This document shows, in pieces, positions 9,771-17,615 of a stretch of 51,542 nucleotides of DNA. Under the pieces are notes generated by a model that did not search any database, was not told the origin of the DNA, and saw only the letters and a list, made by a program, of their open reading frames with translations. The first letter of the stretch is position 1; each line of letters begins with the position of its first letter. This DNA is from Planctomycetaceae bacterium. Its GTDB lineage: Bacteria; Planctomycetota; Planctomycetia; Planctomycetales; Planctomycetaceae. The stretch is taken from positions 1 to 51,542 of the forward strand of contig JAJDEI010000151.1 in the NCBI GenBank assembly GCA_029259845.1, in the 5' to 3' direction. The translations under genes were made by a program, and so were the position numbers.

Positions 9771-9912
9771 GGGGCAGCTGGGGAGAGATTTGGGTCGCGC
9801 AATGATCGACGGCGTTTCGAGTCTGGGGCGATGGGCGCGTTCCCTTGGCCGCGCACAGCCCCAGAAAACGAGCGGGAGAGACCATCCATGCGTCAGAGCG
9901 CCCCAGCCACCC
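9771..9912. repeat. Nested palindrome element, copy A
   Basis: Lies in the 319-nt gap between gspG and gspH. Outer arms: GCAGCTGGGGA (left, core at 9778) and CGCCCCAGCCACCC (right, core at 9899). Inner arms: CTGGGGCG at 9823 and AGCCCCAG at 9857. Core-to-core spacings are 45, 34 and 42 nt. The same architecture recurs at 39020, 40628 and 47596. It begins 88 nt after the gspG stop. Arms are less perfect here than in the 40.6-kb copy. Confidence 0.7.
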
Positions 9913-10002
9913 GCATGCGGGGGCGTTTATCGAACACCTTCCCACTCTTCCCCCAGCCGGGGATGTTGTTTCCGACCTGTTCCTGAGGGTTTTTGTTCCG
10001 CC

Positions 10003-10890
10003 ATGAATCGGCAGCCGACAACTTGCACTGTCAGGGTGACCGCCGCCCCCGTTGTCACAGATAACACAACAGCGGGTAGCGGACCGCCGAGCGCGTCCCC
10101 TGCGGGACAACCGCAAAGCGTGGCTCGCTGTCGGGGATACACGCTCATCGAGATGCTGATTGTGTGCGCGGTGCTCGCAGCGATTGCCGGGATGAGTTGG
10201 CCCGCCATGCGAGGCGTCCTCAGCAAGGGGCGATTGCGAAAAGGTGCGGACGACATCGAAACGACCATTCGCAAAGCACGCACCCGGGCGATCCGGGACG
10301 GCGAAACGGTTGTGTTCCGGTACGAGCCGGGCGGACGCCGTTATCGCGTCGAATCGTGGGAGGCGATGGCCCGCTGGGGGGATCGCGGCCTTGCGGGACA
10401 GAAGCTGCTGGCGACCGATGGCCCGCGCGACGGGTTTCCCGTTGAGCACGAGCCGGGGACGGAGGAGCTTCCCGCGGGCGTGCGATTCCTGTCGAACGGA
10501 TTCGCTTCCGACGGCTTCTCATCCGGAGGTTTCGCGTCCGAGGGCGATGCGTCTGGCGGCTTGGCTTTCGACGGCATGCAACTCTCCCCGGAACCGGCAC
10601 CCGGAGAGCGGTCGCAGGAGCCGTCCGATCTTCTGGCCGAGTCGAACTGGTCCGAACCGATCATCTTTCAGGCAAACGGCCGGAGTGAGAATGCGGCGAT
10701 TCGCCTGATTGACGATCGTCGGTTCGTCGTTGACGTGTCGCTGCGCGGTCTGACGGGCGTCGTCACCTCGACGTTGCCGACACGCTTCCGTGCGGAACAG
10801 GGCCAACGGGTCGGCGAGTCCGATGATCCGTTCGGGTCCTCAGGAATCGGCGGATCTGAAGACATGGCCGCTCAGGGGGGACCGCCATGA
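10003..10890 (+). CDS. gspH: Minor pseudopilin, GspH-like
   Basis: 295 residues from the ATG at 10003. The prepilin site RCRG|YTLIEMLIVC places cleavage after G45 and Glu +5 at E50; the 45-residue leader is unusually long. The open frame extends back to 9730, but that stretch is covered by a nested palindrome, so 10003 (with GAGGG 13 nt upstream) is preferred. The GspH-type core (RKARTRAIRDGETVVFRY) is followed by an unusual Gly/Ser/Asp-rich segment of FASDGF-like motifs (about 167-190), and then a C-terminal GspH-like part ending in a polar tail. The stop overlaps the next start as ATGA, so translation is probably coupled. It is a minor component of the pseudopilus tip. Assignment to H rather than another minor pseudopilin rests on order and core sequence. 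Confidence 0.8.
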   Translation: MNRQPTTCTVRVTAAPVVTDNTTAGSGPPSASPAGQPQSVARCRGYTLIEMLIVCAVLAAIAGMSWPAMRGVLSKGRLRKGADDIETTIRKARTRAIRDGETVVFRYEPGGRRYRVESWEAMARWGDRGLAGQKLLATDGPRDGFPVEHEPGTEELPAGVRFLSNGFASDGFSSGGFASEGDASGGLAFDGMQLSPEPAPGERSQEPSDLLAESNWSEPIIFQANGRSENAAIRLIDDRRFVVDVSLRGLTGVVTSTLPTRFRAEQGQRVGESDDPFGSSGIGGSEDMAAQGGPP

Positions 10891-11573
10891 AACGAACCGC
10901 ACCGATCAGCGCAACGACAACAGCATCGAGACACGTGTCGATGGCGAGACAATTGTCGCGGCGGGACCGGTCGTCCCGACAGAAGCCGATGACGGTCCGC
11001 TCCGGTTTTTCATTGATGGAGGTGATCCTGGCAACGGCGATTCTGCTCGGCAGTGTGATCGTGCTGGGCGAATTGGCGGGCATGGGGCGGCGGCAGTCGC
11101 TACGAGGCCGCGACCTGGCGGAGGCGCAGCAACTCTGCGAGAAGACGCTGAATGAGATTCTGACAGGCCTGCGTCCGCTCGAACCTCAGGAGCAGGAACC
11201 GCTCCTTTTCGACCAACCTCTCTCCGCATCGGTTGCCGGCGACGAAGCATACGCCGAGCCGTACGTCGAAGAGACGGAGGACACCGATCCATTCGCGTTC
11301 GACGACGAGGCGGAGCTGTCCGATGCCGAACCGGGCAGCGAGGACCTTGCGGACGTTCGCTGGTTTCACTCGATCCGAATCACGCCTCTGGAAGAGCAGC
11401 CGGGACTGGCCGTATTGACGGTTATCATTGAACAGGCTCCGCAGCCGGCGGGGCGGCCCCTTCGGTTCGAGTTGTCACGGTGGATTGACGATCCATTTGC
11501 GGACGAAGCCGAGGAGAGCAGTCAAGGTCCGCAGCCTGTGGAGATGGTCAGTCGCGGAGGACGGACGCCATGA
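10887..11573 (+). CDS. gspI: Minor pseudopilin, GspI-like
   Basis: 228 residues. The prepilin motif RSG|FSLMEVILATAILLG gives cleavage after G40 with Glu +5 at E45. An internal ATG at 10989 would give a short leader more usual for GspI, so the start is uncertain. The body contains the GspI-like segment EAQQLCEKTLNEIL and a strongly acidic insert (about 112-155, many Asp/Glu) absent from standard GspI. Overlaps gspH and gspJ by ATGA junctions, indicating one coupled operon. It probably forms part of the tip complex with the H, J and K proteins. Order H-I-J-K matches classical T2SS loci. Confidence 0.8.
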   Translation: MKRTAPISATTTASRHVSMARQLSRRDRSSRQKPMTVRSGFSLMEVILATAILLGSVIVLGELAGMGRRQSLRGRDLAEAQQLCEKTLNEILTGLRPLEPQEQEPLLFDQPLSASVAGDEAYAEPYVEETEDTDPFAFDDEAELSDAEPGSEDLADVRWFHSIRITPLEEQPGLAVLTVIIEQAPQPAGRPLRFELSRWIDDPFADEAEESSQGPQPVEMVSRGGRTP

Positions 11574-12898
11574 TGAGATGCGCCGCTTCCTCCGGGCACT
11601 GCCGACAACGTTCGTTGTCCAGCAGCGGATACACGCTGCTGGAATTGCTGATCGCATCGGTGTTGATCGCCACGTTGATGGCCGCTGCCTGGAACCTGAT
11701 GACGATGTATTCCAGTTTCCTGACCGCCGGCCGCTCGCAGGCAGCCGAGCAGCAACTGGCCCGGTCGCTGATGGACCTGTTGGTGACGGATCTCCGCGCG
11801 GTCGTGCCGGAGCGAAACGAACCACTCGCACGGTCCGCGCACTCACCGGTAATCGAAGAGGCGACGTCGGACATCGCGCCTTTCGAGACGGAGGGACGCG
11901 GCGATTTCAGCGGACGTTCGTCGTTCTCCGGCTCGTCGCGAATTGATGCGCCGCGTTCTGGTGCCTCGGCCTCTGATACGTCGCGGTTTGACTCGTCATT
12001 TTCCGACTCTTCGCCCTCTGACATGTCCGGTTTGGTCGGAGAGGATCTGCAGTTGCCGGAGTCCTCGCTGTCCGGGGACGCACAGTCGCTCACGCTATTC
12101 ATTGTTCAGCCGCGGCTTGCATTTGCGCAACGGGGCGACGCGGACGAGTCTGCTTTGACAGCTCCGCGAGATGATTCGGAGACGGACGCGACTGGTACGC
12201 GCTCCGGCGAGATGACGTTGCCTGCGCGCCCCCAGGCCAGAGAATGGACGCAGGTCGTCTATCAGTTTGAGCCGCCCCGCACTATCCGCAAGGACGAGCG
12301 CGGGTTGCCGCCGGGACTGCATCGCTTTGAGATTCCGGTCGAGTACCTGGGGCTGCTCGCGCAGTCCGCAGGACTGGGTGACGACGGGCTCTCTCGCTTC
12401 GACGACTCGTTCGGTGACGAATCTTCATCCGACATTATGAGCCTGTTTGAGCGGTTGCAGGAACAGGGCGGGACGGCCATTTCGCATGAGTGGATCCCCG
12501 AGGTCGTCGGCTGCCGGTTCGAGTTTCTCGCCGAATCCGGTTGGCTCCCCTTTTGGGAGGAATTCGGGAACCACGACCGGCCGCTGGCGGTTCGCGTGCA
12601 ACTCAAGCTGCTGTCGCCAAGTGAGCATGCCCAACTGATGGCAGCCCTTGGTTCAACAGAACCGGATGAGGATGGGTTCGACGTGGAAACCAAAACCGAT
12701 GCCGGAGAAGAGTTTGCAGAGCACTCACAACCTCTCAGCGGCGAGGCGGATCCGTTTGCTGCCTTTCGTCCGCGACTGTTTGAGCGAATGGTCCTGCTGG
12801 GGGCCGAACACATCGCTTCGCCGCGAGGCGAACCTTCGTCGCCCGGAGAGCAGCGTTTGCCGGGGTCCGCCGATTTGTTGGTCGGAGGGCAACCATGA
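11570..12898 (+). CDS. gspJ: Minor pseudopilin, GspJ-like, with Ser/Asp-rich insert
   Basis: 442 residues, roughly twice the usual GspJ length. The prepilin motif SSSG|YTLLELLIASVLIATLM gives cleavage after G20 with Glu +5 at E25. The extra length comes mainly from low-complexity Ser/Asp/Phe-rich sequence (about 105-165, motifs such as SRFDSSFSDSSPSDMSG) and acidic C-terminal segments. The GspJ-like core reappears around VVYQFEPPRTIRKDERGLPPG and PFWEEFGNHDRPLAVRVQL. Coupled to gspI and gspK by ATGA overlaps. Place in the operon and presence of the core support GspJ; PulJ-like minor pilins of type IV pili are the alternative. Confidence 0.75.
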   Translation: MMRCAASSGHCRQRSLSSSGYTLLELLIASVLIATLMAAAWNLMTMYSSFLTAGRSQAAEQQLARSLMDLLVTDLRAVVPERNEPLARSAHSPVIEEATSDIAPFETEGRGDFSGRSSFSGSSRIDAPRSGASASDTSRFDSSFSDSSPSDMSGLVGEDLQLPESSLSGDAQSLTLFIVQPRLAFAQRGDADESALTAPRDDSETDATGTRSGEMTLPARPQAREWTQVVYQFEPPRTIRKDERGLPPGLHRFEIPVEYLGLLAQSAGLGDDGLSRFDDSFGDESSSDIMSLFERLQEQGGTAISHEWIPEVVGCRFEFLAESGWLPFWEEFGNHDRPLAVRVQLKLLSPSEHAQLMAALGSTEPDEDGFDVETKTDAGEEFAEHSQPLSGEADPFAAFRPRLFERMVLLGAEHIASPRGEPSSPGEQRLPGSADLLVGGQP

Positions 12899-14541
12899 AG
12901 CGACGACATCCGATTGAGGCGTCACCGCCAAGCGGGCGGCGTGGTTTTGTGCTCGTGGTGGTCGTGGTGATCGTGACGATGGTGGCGTTCGCCGGGTTCG
13001 CCTTCGTGAACACGATGTCCGACGAATACCGTGCCGTGCACACCAACGGCGATCTGCTCGCCGCGGAACAAACGCTGGCGTCTGCCGAGCGAATGCTGCT
13101 GAACGTGTTGGAGCAGCCGGACGCCACGATCCTGGAAGCGGGAGGAGTGGACGACAATCCCGAACTGTTTCAGGAGCAGTTTCTGGCCCCCAAGCGTCCC
13201 GATGGAGCCGCACAGCCGGATCTGCTGGCGTGGCGGTTCAGTGTCGTCTCGCCGAGCCGGAGTTCGGAACCGGGAACCGAAGAGACCGGCGGCGTCCGGT
13301 TCGGTCTGGAGAACGAGTCCGCGCGTCTGAACCTGTCGTTGCTGAAGAGACTGGATGAGGCCGCCCCGGAGAGAAGCCGTGAGGTGTTGCTGGCGTTTCC
13401 CGGCATGACCGAAACGATCGCCGATTCGCTTCTCGATTGGCTTGATGCCGACAACGTCCCCCGGGAATTCGGAGCCGAAGCCGACGACTATCTGGACCAG
13501 CCGAATCCGTATCAGCCGCGGAATGGTCTTCCGACCACGTTGGAGGAACTACTGCTCGTGCGGGGCGTCACGCGGTCCCTGCTGTTCGGGCCGGATGAGA
13601 ACCGAAACTTCTCCATCGATCCACGTGAAGCCGCCTCGCGGGACCGGCTCGGCGACCTCGGCCAAAGTGAGGCTGACGCCGATGGGGAACTGCAACAGCT
13701 CGGTTGGGCCGACTTGATGACACTCTCCAGCGCGGAGCGAAACGTGGATCGCTTCGGGCAGCGCCGCATCGACCTCAATCACCCCGATGACCGGGAACTC
13801 CGGGAGAAGCTGACGGCGGTTTTTCCTGAGGAGGTTGTTGAGTTCATCCTGCTTTACCGTCATTTCGGGCCAGTTGGCGGCCCGACCGGCGGCCCTTCCC
13901 GGGGGGGACAAGGCGCAAATGTTCCGGCCTCGCCTGCGGGCTCCTTGCAATACCTCATCGGCTCTGTAGGTGATCTGACCGATGCACAAGTGAGTGTCAC
14001 GCAGGGCGGCGGACCGGGGGGAGGAGCACAGACGTCGTCGGCGCGTGTGGTGCAGAGTCCGGTGACGTCCTCGACGCGGGAACTTCTGGCGGACTTGCTC
14101 GACCGGACCACGACCGACCCGCGCGATGTCATTCCGGGCCGGATCAACGTCAATCTGGCGTCTCGGCCTGTGTTGGGAGCGGTCCCCGGCCTGACTGCGG
14201 AGACGATTGAACAGATTGCGGCCCGCCGCGCGACTCTGGATGAAGAGCAACTCCGGACCCCGGCCTGGTTGCTGGCGGAGCAGATTCTGACCATCGAACA
14301 GTTTCGACTGGTCCTGCCGCAGATTACAACGGGAGGTGACATCTTCCGGGCGCAACTGATCGCGTGGCGTCCGGCGGCGGGGCCTTACCGACGCATGGAA
14401 GTGCTGATCGACCGGGCACATCAGCCGGCGCGGACAATCGTCCGCCGCGACCTGTCCCTCTACGGGGTCGCGATCCCGATCGCGAGAATCATCCAAACGG
14501 AAGCAGGCGGAGAGCCGGACTTCCAGCAATCATTCCCATAG
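12895..14541 (+). CDS. gspK: Minor pseudopilin GspK
   Basis: 548 residues. The N-terminus GRRG|FVLVVVVVIVTMVAF is pseudopilin-like (cleavage after G17) but has Val rather than Glu at +5, as is usual for GspK. The large periplasmic part shows the GspK pattern: ARLNLSLLKRL, then SLLDWLDADNVPREFGAE, then the TTLEELLLVRGVT helix-hairpin region, and a second helix-hairpin-helix-like NVNLASRPVLGAVPGLT near 415-435. A Gly/Pro-rich loop (about 322-385) is longer than usual. GspK caps the pseudopilus tip together with I and J. It starts in an ATGA overlap with gspJ and is followed 63 nt later by the gspL-like gene. Confidence 0.9.
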   Translation: MKRRHPIEASPPSGRRGFVLVVVVVIVTMVAFAGFAFVNTMSDEYRAVHTNGDLLAAEQTLASAERMLLNVLEQPDATILEAGGVDDNPELFQEQFLAPKRPDGAAQPDLLAWRFSVVSPSRSSEPGTEETGGVRFGLENESARLNLSLLKRLDEAAPERSREVLLAFPGMTETIADSLLDWLDADNVPREFGAEADDYLDQPNPYQPRNGLPTTLEELLLVRGVTRSLLFGPDENRNFSIDPREAASRDRLGDLGQSEADADGELQQLGWADLMTLSSAERNVDRFGQRRIDLNHPDDRELREKLTAVFPEEVVEFILLYRHFGPVGGPTGGPSRGGQGANVPASPAGSLQYLIGSVGDLTDAQVSVTQGGGPGGGAQTSSARVVQSPVTSSTRELLADLLDRTTTDPRDVIPGRINVNLASRPVLGAVPGLTAETIEQIAARRATLDEEQLRTPAWLLAEQILTIEQFRLVLPQITTGGDIFRAQLIAWRPAAGPYRRMEVLIDRAHQPARTIVRRDLSLYGVAIPIARIIQTEAGGEPDFQQSFP

Positions 14542-14604
14542 CCGCCGCGTTCGTTCCGCCGTGTTTGCTGCACCGTATCAGAGAAACAAACAGAGAGACC
14601 TGAC

Positions 14605-16143
14605 ATGCCAAAAGTCATCGCCATCGACCGGACCGAACGGCATCTGCGCTACGTTCTCGCGGAGACCGGCTCGCGATCGCAGGTGTCGATCCTCGCCGCG
14701 GACACGATCGACATCCCTGCCGACACCGAAGCGGTTGCCACTGCGATCGGCGAGCAATTGCACAAGCTGCTCGCCCAGCAGAAGGCGACACAGGCCCGCG
14801 TGCTGGCCGGTCTCGGGCGAGGAGCGCTGGAAACGGTCGAATTCACCGTGCCGGCCGCGAAGGAGTTCGAGCTGCCGTCGATGGTCCGCAATCTGGCCAT
14901 GCGGCACCTCAGCAGCATTTCCGAAGAGACCGTTCTGGACTTTCTCACCTCGCCGGCACGGAACGACGGATCGAGTGATGTGGTCGCGATGACTGTCCGG
15001 GAGGATGTCCAGCAGGAGCTGGACCGGTTGACGGCGGCGGCACAAACACACGCCTCTCGCATCCTCGTGCGTCCCCACGAACTGCGGGCCTTTGTCGCCG
15101 AGGCGGAGGTTCAATCTCAGGTCGTGTTGGTTGTGAGCAGTTCGCCGCAGGTTGTCGATGTGCTGCTGGTGCATCCGGAAGGTTGGTTGCTGGCCCGCTC
15201 AATCCGTGTCGTGGAGGGATCGTCGTCCACGACGTCGGCCCGGCAAGTCGTTAACGAGATTCGCCGGACGTTGTTTTCGCTTCCGGTCGAAGACTTTGAC
15301 TCGACACACATCGACCGCGTCCTGCTCCTCGCCGGACCGGAGGAGTTGCAGCCGCTGGCGACCGAGTTGGGGACGGCTTTGGATGCGCCGGTCCAACGTC
15401 ACAATCCGTTTTCCAACGCCCGCATTCGGACCAAGATCACACCGAACGGGGCGTCCCAATTTGCTCCGTTGGTCGGCATGCTGTTGAACGAGGCAGAGGG
15501 GTCGCATCCGGTCGATTTCCTCAACCCGCGTCAGCCGCCCAAGCCGGTCAACCGGGTCAAGGTTTTCGGCACAGCGGCTGCCGGGATTGCTGCCCTCGCC
15601 GCCGGCGCGGCGTTTTTCGTCAACGGACAGTTCGCCGCCATTGACGAAGAAAACGTCCAACTGGCCGCTCGTCGCAACGAGCTCAAGCAGTTGGCCAAAG
15701 AGATCCAGCCGAAATTACGTCTTGCGAAGGCCCTGGGAGCGTGGGAGAATTCACGGATGAGCTGGCTCGACGAACTCCGCGACCTGACACTGCGGATGCC
15801 GGCCCGGCGCGACCTGACAGTCAATCGGTTTTCGGTGTCTCCGGCGCGCGGCGGGGGGGCAACGGTGACCTTCTCCGGCGAGTCGCGAGCCCCGGAGGTT
15901 GTCAGCCGCATGGAGCAAAGCCTGCGAGACGAGCATCATCGGCCCAAGACACCCGGCTTGCGGGAGCGGCCCACACAAGACGACAAGCCCGTGTGGAGTT
16001 TTCAGACGACGATGGTCGTGAAACCCCGCGCAGCGGACGAATACGCGGGTCATGGGGCGGACGATGGTTCAAGCTCGTCGCTGGCGGCCAGCCAGCCGGG
16101 GGCCTCCGTCGGCAAGCCCGGCGCCCAGGACAACGCCAAGTGA
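14605..16143 (+). CDS. gspL: GspL-like protein, PilM-type actin fold fused to PilN-type domain
   Basis: 512 residues. The N-terminal part (about 1-290) has the actin-like PilM/GspL cytoplasmic fold: it begins VIAIDRTERHLRYVLAE and contains a second phosphate-loop-like stretch around VVLVVSSSPQVVDVLLVHPE. A single hydrophobic helix (about 317-338) is followed by a coiled-coil segment and a periplasmic PilN-like ferredoxin fold (about 380-475). The C-terminal tail is polar. In type IV pili these are two proteins, PilM and PilN; here they are joined, as in GspL. It links the GspE motor to the membrane platform. It is 61 nt upstream of the GspM-like gene. Confidence 0.8.
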   Translation: MPKVIAIDRTERHLRYVLAETGSRSQVSILAADTIDIPADTEAVATAIGEQLHKLLAQQKATQARVLAGLGRGALETVEFTVPAAKEFELPSMVRNLAMRHLSSISEETVLDFLTSPARNDGSSDVVAMTVREDVQQELDRLTAAAQTHASRILVRPHELRAFVAEAEVQSQVVLVVSSSPQVVDVLLVHPEGWLLARSIRVVEGSSSTTSARQVVNEIRRTLFSLPVEDFDSTHIDRVLLLAGPEELQPLATELGTALDAPVQRHNPFSNARIRTKITPNGASQFAPLVGMLLNEAEGSHPVDFLNPRQPPKPVNRVKVFGTAAAGIAALAAGAAFFVNGQFAAIDEENVQLAARRNELKQLAKEIQPKLRLAKALGAWENSRMSWLDELRDLTLRMPARRDLTVNRFSVSPARGGGATVTFSGESRAPEVVSRMEQSLRDEHHRPKTPGLRERPTQDDKPVWSFQTTMVVKPRAADEYAGHGADDGSSSSLAASQPGASVGKPGAQDNAK

Positions 16144-16203
16144 GGCTCCGAGCGGTGAACGGTCGGGCAGATTGTGGTCCTGGCTTACGGCTAGTTTTTC
16201 AAC

Positions 16204-17091
16204 ATGAAACTGACACGCCAACATCTGTTGCTGGGAGCGCTCATCGCCATCGGTGCGGTGAGCGGTGGCGATTGGTTGCTGAAATCGATGATTCAAGGCC
16301 CCCTCGATGAGCGGCGGGCCCGCACCGAGCAATTGGAAGAGGAAGTCGAAAAGCTCGAAAAGGTTCTCGCCGCCGGACGTCGCGCGGGCAAGAAGATCGA
16401 TGCCTGGCAGAAACGTTCGCTGCCAGCGGACACCGAGTTGGCGCGGTCACTGTATCGGTCGTGGCTGCTGGAACGGATCGAAGCGGCCAAGCTGCAGTCG
16501 GCGACTGTTGATTCGGGGAGTGCCGTCAAGCGGGGCGGGGCGTTTCGCGCGATCCCTTTTACCATCCGGGCGAAAGGAACACTGGATCAGTTTACGCAGT
16601 TCCTGTTTGACTTCTCGCAGGCGTCGCAGTTGCATCGTATTCAGTCACTCGATTTGAACCCGGTCGGCACGAGCGGGCAGTTCGATGTCGCGATGAGCAT
16701 CGACGCGATCATGGTCCCCGGCAGCAAGCAGCGCGACCTCAACCGGGAAACGGCCTCGCAATTCCTGGCGTCCGCCGACGTTGCTGACTATGACGTCATC
16801 AGCCGCCGCAACATCTTCGGCGTCGGCTCCACCATGCTCGATCCCCGCCGCAACACCTTCGTGACCGCCATCATCAAGAGCAACGGCGAACCGCAGGTGT
16901 GGTTCACGATGCGTGTGGACGACAAGGTCCTCAAGCTTCGCCAGGGAGATGCAATTTCCGTGGATGAATTCCAGGGAACCATCGCCGAGATTTTGGCGCG
17001 GGACGTCGTCATTGATGCTGACGGAGAACGCTGGCTGCTGTCGGTCGGTGACAACCTGACGGAAGGCTTCCCGGTTCCTCCGGAACGCTGA
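16204..17091 (+). CDS. gspM: GspM/PilO-like protein fused to a GspC/PilP-type HR domain
   Basis: 295 residues. One N-terminal membrane helix (about 7-25) is followed by a charged coiled coil (about 33-65, RTEQLEEEVEKLEKVLA) and a PilO/GspM-like periplasmic fold (about 95-175). The C-terminal part begins YDVISRRNIFG, the motif that precedes the homology region of GspC and PilP, and ends in a small beta domain (about 215-290) with VLKLRQGDAISVDEFQGTI. This domain normally docks on the N0 domain of the secretin. One gene therefore appears to supply both the M and C functions. No separate gspC is present in the window. Family assignment is by pattern, so moderately sure. Confidence 0.75.
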   Translation: MKLTRQHLLLGALIAIGAVSGGDWLLKSMIQGPLDERRARTEQLEEEVEKLEKVLAAGRRAGKKIDAWQKRSLPADTELARSLYRSWLLERIEAAKLQSATVDSGSAVKRGGAFRAIPFTIRAKGTLDQFTQFLFDFSQASQLHRIQSLDLNPVGTSGQFDVAMSIDAIMVPGSKQRDLNRETASQFLASADVADYDVISRRNIFGVGSTMLDPRRNTFVTAIIKSNGEPQVWFTMRVDDKVLKLRQGDAISVDEFQGTIAEILARDVVIDADGERWLLSVGDNLTEGFPVPPER

Positions 17092-17111
17092 GCCATCGGC
17101 GGATCGCACGG

Positions 17112-17460
17112 ATGTGAACATTCGCGGGTGACCTGGCCGGCACGGCTGGGTGCCGCAGGCACAGGATGCCTCACACTCGGCTGACATCGCGCTCGAATCG
17201 TTCGGACGCTGAGTGTGAGGCACCCTGTCGCATCGCGGCCCAGCCGATTCGGCTGGGCCGCCCACCACGTCAGAGCCGCGATCGTGAGGAAGCGATCGCG
17301 GTCCGGGGCGGAACGCTTCTGGAGAGCACGTCTCTGGAGAAATCGGTCCTGGAGGCAACGTTTCCGGAAGCGCACCACGCGTGTGATCGGACGCTTCCTC
17401 ACGGGCGCGGCTCCGAATGGCGAAGCGTTCATCCGTTCGCTTGGGTGTGAACATTCGCAC
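17112..17460. repeat. Composite palindromic repeat cluster in the gspM-gspD gap
   Basis: The 524-nt gap before gspD contains: a 13-nt direct repeat TGTGAACATTCGC at 17113 and 17446; a perfect 12-nt inverted repeat TGCCTCACACTC (17167) / GAGTGTGAGGCA (17211); a perfect 27-nt palindrome with 13-nt arms at 17235-17261 (arm GCGGCCCAGCCGA); and GTGAGGAAGC (17284) inverted as GCTTCCTCAC (17393). No credible gene was seen apart from a possible 28-codon frame (17533-17619) whose stop overlaps the gspD start. Confidence 0.7.
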
Positions 17461-17615
17461 CGCCATCGACTCATGGTGATTCCGGCGAGTTGCCTCCTCC
17501 CAGTGGCAGGAATCGCCGAAGGGGACCGTCGAATGCCGGTCGCCGTGCCCGGCTGCCGGAGTGATGTCGCCGGATCCTCCGGGATGACGTACCTTCCCGG
17601 CTGCCTTCCCCTCGG

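Noticed and set aside
12895..12990. Absence of Glu +5 in the GspK-like protein as a defect
   Set aside because: GspK proteins characteristically lack this residue.
17112..17460. CRISPR array or tRNA cluster suggested by the regular repeats
   Set aside because: Repeats are few, of different sequence and inverted rather than evenly spaced direct copies; no cloverleaf or TTCGAATC-type T-loop was found.
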